Assembly: GCF_014207985.1 (NCBI RefSeq)
Contig: NZ_JACHMI010000001.1
Location: 5,067,001-5,131,000, forward strand
Length of the DNA: 64,000 nt
Source of the DNA: Nonomuraea rubra
Lineage (GTDB): Bacteria > Actinomycetota > Actinomycetes > Streptosporangiales > Streptosporangiaceae
Reading direction: 5' to 3'
Below are positions 59,012 through 64,000 of the stretch, in pieces. The translations under genes and the position numbers were made by a program. Position 1 is the stretch's first letter; each line of letters opens with the position of its first letter. The notes under the pieces are model-generated. The model searched no databases. It was not told the DNA's origin and saw only the letters and a program-made list of their open reading frames with translations.

Positions 59012-59668
59012 ATGGCCGTCATCCACCGCACCGTCCTCACACCGACCAAGCTGGAGCTGCTCACCTCCTGGCTCCCGTCCCGGCCGTGGTACCACGGCGG
59101 CGCGGACGGGCCGGAGCTGGCCAAGGCCGGGGGCTTCCGGCTGGACGATCCCGCGGGCGAGGTCGGGCTCGAGTTCCTGGTCGTCACGGACACCTCCGGC
59201 GCCGAGCCGGTCTCCTACCTGGTGCCGCTCACGTACCGGGGCGCCCCGCTCGACGGGGCGGAGCACGCCCTCGTCGGCACCATGGAGCACGGGGTGCTGG
59301 GGCGGCGGTGGGCGTACGACGGCTGCCACGACCCGGTGCTGGTCGCCCAGCTGGTGGCACTGATCGAGGGCCGCGTCGAGGCCCAGGACCAGAACACCAG
59401 CGACACCCCCGACCGGGACGTCACCCGCTCGTGCGAGGGTCCCGTGCCGGCGGGCTTCTCCACCGCCACCGACGACCCCGAGGGCACCGAACTACCGGCG
59501 GCGGACGGGGCGGCCCTGCGGCTGCACCGGATCCTGCGTCCCGCCGGGGACGGGGTGCCCGCCCTCCCGCCGGGCACTCTCGGCCACGTCGCCGGGTCCT
59601 GGCGCCTGCCGGGCGGCACCCCCGTGCGAGGGCTGTTCGCCGTCCTGCGCACCGGCCCCCGTTCCTGA
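59012..59668 (+). CDS. Maltokinase N-terminal cap-like protein
   Basis: A 218-residue protein: MAVIHRTVLTPTKLELLTSW, LPSRPWYHG, GLEFLVVTDTSGAEPVSYLV, LTYRGAPLDGAEHALVGTME and VLGRRWAYDGCHDPV match the cap domain that precedes actinobacterial maltokinases, here as a stand-alone protein without the kinase part. GGAGGAGAA lies upstream of the ATG. A scaffold or sugar-nucleotide-related role is possible but not shown. Confidence 0.82.
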   Translation: MAVIHRTVLTPTKLELLTSWLPSRPWYHGGADGPELAKAGGFRLDDPAGEVGLEFLVVTDTSGAEPVSYLVPLTYRGAPLDGAEHALVGTMEHGVLGRRWAYDGCHDPVLVAQLVALIEGRVEAQDQNTSDTPDRDVTRSCEGPVPAGFSTATDDPEGTELPAADGAALRLHRILRPAGDGVPALPPGTLGHVAGSWRLPGGTPVRGLFAVLRTGPRS

Positions 59669-59720
59669 GAGGCACCGCCCGCCGTCCGCCACAGCAGCGG
59701 CCCGCCCGCTGACGGCGGCG

Positions 59721-59782
59721 CCGGGCCCGCGCGTCTGATGTCGGGGCCGGGCCCGCGCGTCTGGCGTCGGGGCCGGGCCTGG
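59721..59782. repeat. 26-bp tandem repeat between convergent genes
   Basis: Copies at 59721-59746 and 59747-59772 (CCGGGCCCGCGCGTCTG, then GTCGGGG) with the start of a third; non-coding. Confidence 0.8.
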
Positions 59783-59838
59783 CCGCCTGGCCGCACGGCC
59801 CCACAGCCCCACGGCCGCGCGAGCCGCGTGGTGGTGGG

Positions 59839-60420
59839 TCACTCGGGTGGGCCGTACACCGACTCCAGGAGGTCGCGGGCGAAGCGGTCCAGGTCGTCGA
59901 GGCCCGCGGCGGCGAGCGTGCTGGAGCCGCCCGCCAGCAGGTGCGGGATCGCCGCGTGCAGGGCCAGCGTCACGGCGGCGGCCCGCTGCCGTGTGACCGG
60001 CAGCCCGGCCGACCGCTGGGCCTGCTCGATGGTGGCGAAGTCGGCGGCGGCGATCGAGTCCACGAGGGGCGCCAGCCACGGCGACCGGGACGCCTCGGCC
60101 TGCAGCTCCAGGTACGCCAGCATCCGGTTGCGCCCCGGCCCCGCCACGTCCGACAGCAGCGCGGCCATCATGCCCGCCAGCCCGTCCCGCCCGAGCGGCG
60201 CCGGCGTGGGAATCTCCCGGTACAGCTCCACGCACCGCTCGGCGATCGCCCGCAGCAGCGCCTGCCGCGTGGGGAAGTAGTTCTTCGCCGTGCCCGGCGG
60301 CACGCCGGCGGCGCCGTCCACCGCGCGGTGCGTCAGCCCCCGCCCGCCCTGCCCGGCCAGCACCTCGATCGCCGCGTCACGTAGCCGGTCACGCCGGTCC
60401 TGGTTCCCCACGCTCGCCAT
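59839..60420 (-). CDS. TetR-family regulator
   Basis: A 193-residue regulator: RLRDAAIEVLAGQGGRGLTH, RAVDGAAGVPPGTAKNYFPT is the HTH, followed by an all-helical ligand domain. ATG at 60420; the longer in-frame extension covers the divergent promoter and is spurious. It is divergent from the FAD monooxygenase with a palindromic operator between them, the classic TetR-target arrangement. Confidence 0.93.
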   Translation of the reverse strand: MASVGNQDRRDRLRDAAIEVLAGQGGRGLTHRAVDGAAGVPPGTAKNYFPTRQALLRAIAERCVELYREIPTPAPLGRDGLAGMMAALLSDVAGPGRNRMLAYLELQAEASRSPWLAPLVDSIAAADFATIEQAQRSAGLPVTRQRAAAVTLALHAAIPHLLAGGSSTLAAAGLDDLDRFARDLLESVYGPPE

Positions 60421-60431
60421 CGTACCCTGGG

Positions 60432-60456
60432 TGTGGTACCACAGTTGTGGTAGTCG
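60432..60456. promoter_or_regulatory. TetR operator in the divergent promoter
   Basis: TGTGGTACCACA (60432-60443) is a perfect 12-bp palindrome, followed by a second half-site TTGTGGTAG (60445-60453), placed 11 nt upstream of the TetR ATG and 29 nt before the monooxygenase ATG. Confidence 0.65.
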
Positions 60457-60472
60457 AGAACTGGAGGGCGAC

Positions 60473-61513
60473 ATGACGGGTTCGGCGGTAGTGGTGGGTG
60501 CGGGCGTGGGCGGGCTGGCGACGGCGATCGGGCTGCGCCGCGCCGGCTGGCGGGTGACGGTCCTGGACAGGCGCGACACGCAGGAGCGCTACGGCACGGC
60601 GTTCGGCATCCACCCCACGGCACAGGCCGCGCTCGACCGGCTCGGCGTCGGCGAGGCGTTCCGCGCGCGGGCGCTGCCGTACCGGGACGGGCTGATCCGC
60701 AGCCCCGGCGGCGCGGTGCTGGCGAGGCTGCCGCTGGAGCGCATCGAGCGCCGGGCCGGCCGCCCGGAGCTGCTGATCTCGCGCCCGTACCTGCTCGACG
60801 CGCTGCTCGCGGCGCTCGACGTGCCCGTCCGCTACGGAAGCGAGGTCAAGGACGTCGCCGCGCTGGCGGCGGAGCACGACCTGGTGGTGGGCGCCGACGG
60901 CATCAACAGCGCGGTACGCGCCGCAGCGTTCGGCCGGCGCAGCCGCCCCCGCCACATCGGCACCGTCGCCTGGATCGGCATCGCCGGCTTCGAGACCGGC
61001 GTGTACGGCGAGACCTGGGGCCGCGGCCGGTTCTTCGGCATGACCCCGATCGAGCCGGGCCGCACGAACTGGTACGCCGCCGTCCCCGAGGCCGCCACGG
61101 CCGCCGAGCTGCGCGAGCTGTTCGCCGGCTGGCACGACCCGATCCCGCGCGTCCTGTCCGAGAGCGATCCCGCCTCCTGGATCCGGTACGAGATCCGCCA
61201 CCTGTACCCGGCGCTGCCCGCGTTCGTCCACGGCGGCAGGACGGCCCTGGTCGGGGACGCCGCCCACGCCATGACCCCGAACCTCGGCCAGGGCGCCTGC
61301 ACCGCGCTCCTCGACGCCGAGGCGCTCACCAGGGCCGTCGCCGCCCACGCCGCCCACGGCCCGGACGGCCTGCCGGCGGCCCTGCACGCGTACGACGCCG
61401 AGCGCCGCCGCAACGCCCAGCGCGTCGCCTTCGGCTCCCGCACCCTGCACCGCGTCATGAACACCCGCCACACCCGGCTACGCGACTCCCTGGTACGCCT
61501 CATCCCGGCATGA
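60473..61513 (+). CDS. FAD-dependent aromatic monooxygenase (PHBH fold)
   Basis: A 346-residue group A flavin monooxygenase: VVVGAGVGGLATAIGLRRAG (GxGxxG), DLVVGADGINSAVRAAAFG (DG motif) and ALVGDAAHAMTPNLGQGACT (GD motif). It would hydroxylate an aromatic compound with NAD(P)H and O2; TetR control suggests induction by its substrate, for example for detoxification. GGAGGG lies 6 nt before the ATG. Confidence 0.93.
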   Translation: MTGSAVVVGAGVGGLATAIGLRRAGWRVTVLDRRDTQERYGTAFGIHPTAQAALDRLGVGEAFRARALPYRDGLIRSPGGAVLARLPLERIERRAGRPELLISRPYLLDALLAALDVPVRYGSEVKDVAALAAEHDLVVGADGINSAVRAAAFGRRSRPRHIGTVAWIGIAGFETGVYGETWGRGRFFGMTPIEPGRTNWYAAVPEAATAAELRELFAGWHDPIPRVLSESDPASWIRYEIRHLYPALPAFVHGGRTALVGDAAHAMTPNLGQGACTALLDAEALTRAVAAHAAHGPDGLPAALHAYDAERRRNAQRVAFGSRTLHRVMNTRHTRLRDSLVRLIPA

Positions 61514-61568
61514 TGAGCGCGACCCGGGACAGGGGCCGCCCGTCACCGCGAGGAAGGGCCGGCCGCCC

Positions 61569-61622
61569 GCCAACGCGCGGGAGGGGCGGCCGGCCGCCAA
61601 CGCGCGGGAGGGGCGACTGGCC
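61569..61622. repeat. 27-bp tandem repeat downstream of the monooxygenase
   Basis: GCCAACGCGCGGGAGGGGCG units at 61569-61595 and 61596-61622 with a degenerate continuation to about 61700. The 224-bp gap between the monooxygenase and L,D-transpeptidase genes holds no gene. Confidence 0.75.
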
Positions 61623-61737
61623 GGACCAGCGCGCGGAGGGAGGCCGCCGGTCATCAGAGGCGCGGAGGGGCGGCCGACCATCAAGCGGTCGGTCAGCCGT
61701 CGAGGTTCAGGAGGGCGGGCGGCTGCGCCGGTGCGGG

Positions 61738-62919
61738 TCAGGCGTCGGTGGAGGTGCCGAGGGCGCTGCCCGCCAGCCACTCCTGCCACGTCTTGGCCCA
61801 CGGCGTCGGCCCGTTGCCGAACCGGAGCCTGCGCGACGTCCCCACGACCTCGATGATGTCGCCCCGCCGGGTGAAGTTGTAGAACCAGCGGGCGTTGTCC
61901 ATGCTGGCGTTCACGCATCCGTGGCTGACGTTGCGGCGCCCCTGCGCGCCCGTCGACCACGGCGCGGCGTGGAAGAACATGCCGCTGTACGTCATCCGGA
62001 CGTTCCACTTGGTGTGGTGGAGGTACTCGCCCGGCATGCCGACCGTGGCCGAGTCCATGAGGAAGTCGGGCGCCTTCTCCTGGGCGATCATCGTGCCGGA
62101 GTAGCTCTCGAAGCCCGGCTTGCCCAGGCTGACCGGGATGGTCTTGACGACCTCGCCGTTCTTGCGCACGATCGCCCGGTGCGCCTTGTTGCGGATCGTG
62201 GTGATGTGCTCCTGGCCGACGGTGAACTTCACGGTACGGTCCTTGGCGCCCCACACGTTCTCCCCGATCCGCAGTCCGGCCAGATGGGCGACCACCGTGA
62301 CCCGCTCCCCGGCCGGCCAGTACTCGCGCGGCCGGAACTGCACCTCCCGATCGCTCACCCAGCTCCAGGCCCCCTCCACCGGCTTGGACATGTGCACCGT
62401 CAGCGACCGCTCGACCGCGGCCCGGTCCTTCTGCTCGCTCACCGGCTTCGACAGCAGGAGCTGGATCGGCATGCCGACGCCGACCTTCTCGCCGTTCAGC
62501 GGTGACATGCCGGTCTCCAGCACCTGCTTCGGCTTGAGCGTGGTGAACGCGGCCCGCCTCGTGACCACCTGCCTGCCGTCGGCCCCGGTGGCCTGCGCCC
62601 GCACCGTGTACGAGGTCGACGGCTTCAACGGCCATCGGGGCCGCCACGTCCCGTCCGCGCCCAGGCTGCCGCCGACCACATGCCCCTTGGCGTCGGCGAC
62701 GATCAGCCCGGTGACCTTGCCGTCGGTGACCCGGACACCGATCCCGGTGTCGGGCGGAACCCGCTTCGCGCCGTCGACCGGCGTGATCGACAGCTTGGGC
62801 GGCGGTGCCGGCGCCTGCTGCTTCGCCGGCGGCCCGGCGATGGGCTCCGAGGCGCACCCGGCGGCCAGGAGCAGCCCCACGGTGCAGGTGCTGATGAGAA
62901 TGGTGCCGCTGTTCCGCAT
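61738..62919 (-). CDS. L,D-transpeptidase lipoprotein (Ig-like + YkuD)
   Basis: A 393-residue peptidoglycan 3-3 cross-linking enzyme. The N-terminus MRNSGTILISTCTVGLLLAA runs into the lipobox LLAAGC. Two Ig-like domains (residues 40-250; LKPSTSYTVRAQATGADGR, FRPREYWPAGERVTVVAHLA) precede the YkuD catalytic domain: IPVSLGKPGFESYSGTMIAQ, HHTKWNVRMTYSGMFFHAAP and RRNVSHGCVNASMDNARW with the catalytic His and Cys. It acts on the outer face of the membrane. ATG at 62919 with GGAGA 8 nt upstream starts the signal; longer in-frame starts lack a signal peptide. Confidence 0.94.
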   Translation of the reverse strand: MRNSGTILISTCTVGLLLAAGCASEPIAGPPAKQQAPAPPPKLSITPVDGAKRVPPDTGIGVRVTDGKVTGLIVADAKGHVVGGSLGADGTWRPRWPLKPSTSYTVRAQATGADGRQVVTRRAAFTTLKPKQVLETGMSPLNGEKVGVGMPIQLLLSKPVSEQKDRAAVERSLTVHMSKPVEGAWSWVSDREVQFRPREYWPAGERVTVVAHLAGLRIGENVWGAKDRTVKFTVGQEHITTIRNKAHRAIVRKNGEVVKTIPVSLGKPGFESYSGTMIAQEKAPDFLMDSATVGMPGEYLHHTKWNVRMTYSGMFFHAAPWSTGAQGRRNVSHGCVNASMDNARWFYNFTRRGDIIEVVGTSRRLRFGNGPTPWAKTWQEWLAGSALGTSTDA

Positions 62920-63128
62920 CGCCGATGTCTCCACTTCTCCCGACATGTGGGCATATTTCCGATCAGGTAGCCCCTCTTCGGGACGAGAAGTACTATGCCC
63001 GTCACTGAGAGTAATCATGCGGAGATTTCCGTGCAGCATGCCCACGACGAAGCGGCCGTGTGCTGCCAGGACACGATTGCGCCTCATTCCCGGCAGGCCG
63101 CCCCGCGCGGGACGCCCCGCCGGTCAGC

Positions 63129-64000
63129 ATGTGGCTCATGCTCCGCCGCCTGCGTAGGGGTGTGTCCCCGGTACGGATCCGGGTCGCCGCCCGCCGGATC
63201 CGGGACACCAGACAGGGGAGGGGCCCGTGGAGACCATGGGAGAAGGCCCTCCTGGCGTCCTGCCTGCTGTCCGCGCTCGCCCTGGCGGGGACGGCGATGG
63301 CGCTCTTCGACACGACCGTGGACCACCCGGCCAGCCCTCCGGACTGCCAGCCGGCCGTCCTGGCGGAGGCGAGGATGACGGCCGAGCTGACGGTGGTGGC
63401 CGACAACGTGGACATCCCCTTGATCCGCAGCCGTTTCACCGTCTCGATGCCGGTCAACTGGTCGTGGGCCGGCGGCGTGCTGGGCCACCCGGAGTCGGCC
63501 GGGTACCGGCGGGCCATGCGCTGCCTGTTCGGGGCCGCCGAGGGTGAGCGGCACCGGCCCTGGGAGGAGCGGCGGCGCCTGCCCAGGGTGGAGATCGGCG
63601 GCTCGACCGTGACGGTCGCCGACGAGGTGGAGACGTACGTGAGCAGCGCCGACACGGCCACGGCCCTCGGCCCCTGGCGTACGGACCTGAACGCCACCAC
63701 GTGGACGCTCGCCCTCGCCGCCCCTCAGGCGCTGAACCGGGCGACCTGGGAGCGGATCGAGGTACGGCTGCCCGCGGATTGGCCCACCGGCTCGGAGCTA
63801 ACCCCGGACACGGCCCGGGCCGGCGTCCTGACCTGGACGGACAAGACCGCGCTCCGCGAGCAACCGGTCCTCGCCCTGACGCCTGACTTCCAGGCCCGCG
63901 CGGTGGTGGCCATGTCGAAGATCCCGGGCAGCACGGTGACCTTCGCCATGGAACACCTTTCGTACGCGGGCGTGCTGGCCTGGGCGCTGGTGGTGGTCCG
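63129..64000 (+). CDS. Membrane protein of unknown function, partial at right edge
   Basis: An open frame from ATG 63129 (or 63138, MLRRLRRG) continues past the window end with strong GC3 bias and no stop. It has an N-terminal basic segment, a TM helix at about residues 42-60 (LLASCLLSALALAGTAMALF), an outer domain with two or three Cys (PPDCQPAVL, MRCLFGAAE) and conserved-looking Trp-rich strands, and a second hydrophobic segment beginning at the edge (LSYAGVLAWALVVV). No family is recognised. It is divergent from the L,D-transpeptidase gene. Confidence 0.75.
   Translation, partial: MWLMLRRLRRGVSPVRIRVAARRIRDTRQGRGPWRPWEKALLASCLLSALALAGTAMALFDTTVDHPASPPDCQPAVLAEARMTAELTVVADNVDIPLIRSRFTVSMPVNWSWAGGVLGHPESAGYRRAMRCLFGAAEGERHRPWEERRRLPRVEIGGSTVTVADEVETYVSSADTATALGPWRTDLNATTWTLALAAPQALNRATWERIEVRLPADWPTGSELTPDTARAGVLTWTDKTALREQPVLALTPDFQARAVVAMSKIPGSTVTFAMEHLSYAGVLAWALVVV

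Overview
The window is high-GC DNA with strong G/C preference at third codon positions, many GTG starts, dense ATGA/GTGA gene overlaps and a large share of regulators, oxidoreductases and secreted proteins. This is typical of a filamentous actinomycete. Frequent AGG arginine codons and the gene families are compatible with Streptosporangiales such as Nonomuraea or Actinomadura, but the genus is an inference. No rRNA, tRNA, CRISPR array, insertion sequence or prophage was seen.

Left part (1 to about 27.1 kb): the 3' part of an enediyne antibiotic gene cluster. The anchor is the C-terminal part of an enediyne PKS (KR-DH and a decayed phosphopantetheinyl transferase domain), overlapping the enediyne hot-dog thioesterase, a flavin reductase and a P450. 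A perfect hairpin ends this operon. An AraC-type regulator and a sigma-factor-led operon follow: sigma factor, small partner protein, GMC oxidoreductase, AhpD-like protein and DinB/TIGR03084-like protein, all closely packed. Next come an EF-hand protein and an aryl-CoA ligase on the minus strand. A YcaO-family protein, a TrmB/LuxR-like regulator, an acyl-CoA carboxylase beta subunit, a small unknown and a stand-alone Sfp-type PPTase lie on the plus strand. Two His-rich or membrane proteins, a PhzD-like isochorismatase, an unlisted 30-residue peptide gene, a flavin-dependent monooxygenase, prephenate dehydrogenase, a kynurenine-formamidase-like hydrolase, two paralogous AhpD-like proteins, a SnoaL-like protein and an FAD oxidoreductase complete the block. 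The tailoring genes point to an aromatic (chorismate, anthranilate or tyrosine derived) side moiety on the enediyne core. The right cluster border is probably near 27.1 kb, where two convergent genes overlap at their stop codons.

Middle part (27.1 to 38.8 kb): housekeeping and cell-surface genes. These are a YbdK-like carboxylate-amine ligase, AraC regulator, NmrA-like and SDR dehydrogenases, a secreted lysozyme-like protein with a long acidic linker, a secreted protein of unknown function, a membrane-anchored HTH protein and a PAS/GAF/SpoIIE phosphatase. Two decayed genes lie here: an SGNH hydrolase and a solute-binding protein.

Right part (38.8 to 64 kb): resistance and detoxification genes. 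They include an erythromycin-esterase family protein, a MarR-controlled pair of LLM oxidoreductases (the second fused to a BBE-type FAD oxidase), an aminoglycoside phosphotransferase family protein, two MFS exporters, NUDIX, a P450 with an altered I-helix, a methyltransferase, a BBE-type oxidase, GNAT, two TetR regulators with visible palindromic operators, a C-terminally shortened SARP/NB-ARC regulator, an ABC exporter, a maltokinase-cap-like protein, an FAD monooxygenase and an L,D-transpeptidase. A membrane protein runs off the right end.

Most notable: the PKS-integrated PPTase domain appears catalytically dead while a free-standing PPTase lies 15 kb downstream; a YcaO protein with a C-terminal PxPxP tail sits in an enediyne locus; a discrete 30-residue peptide gene has its own ribosome site and hairpin; and about 20-bp-periodic repeats lie upstream of the sigma-factor operon.
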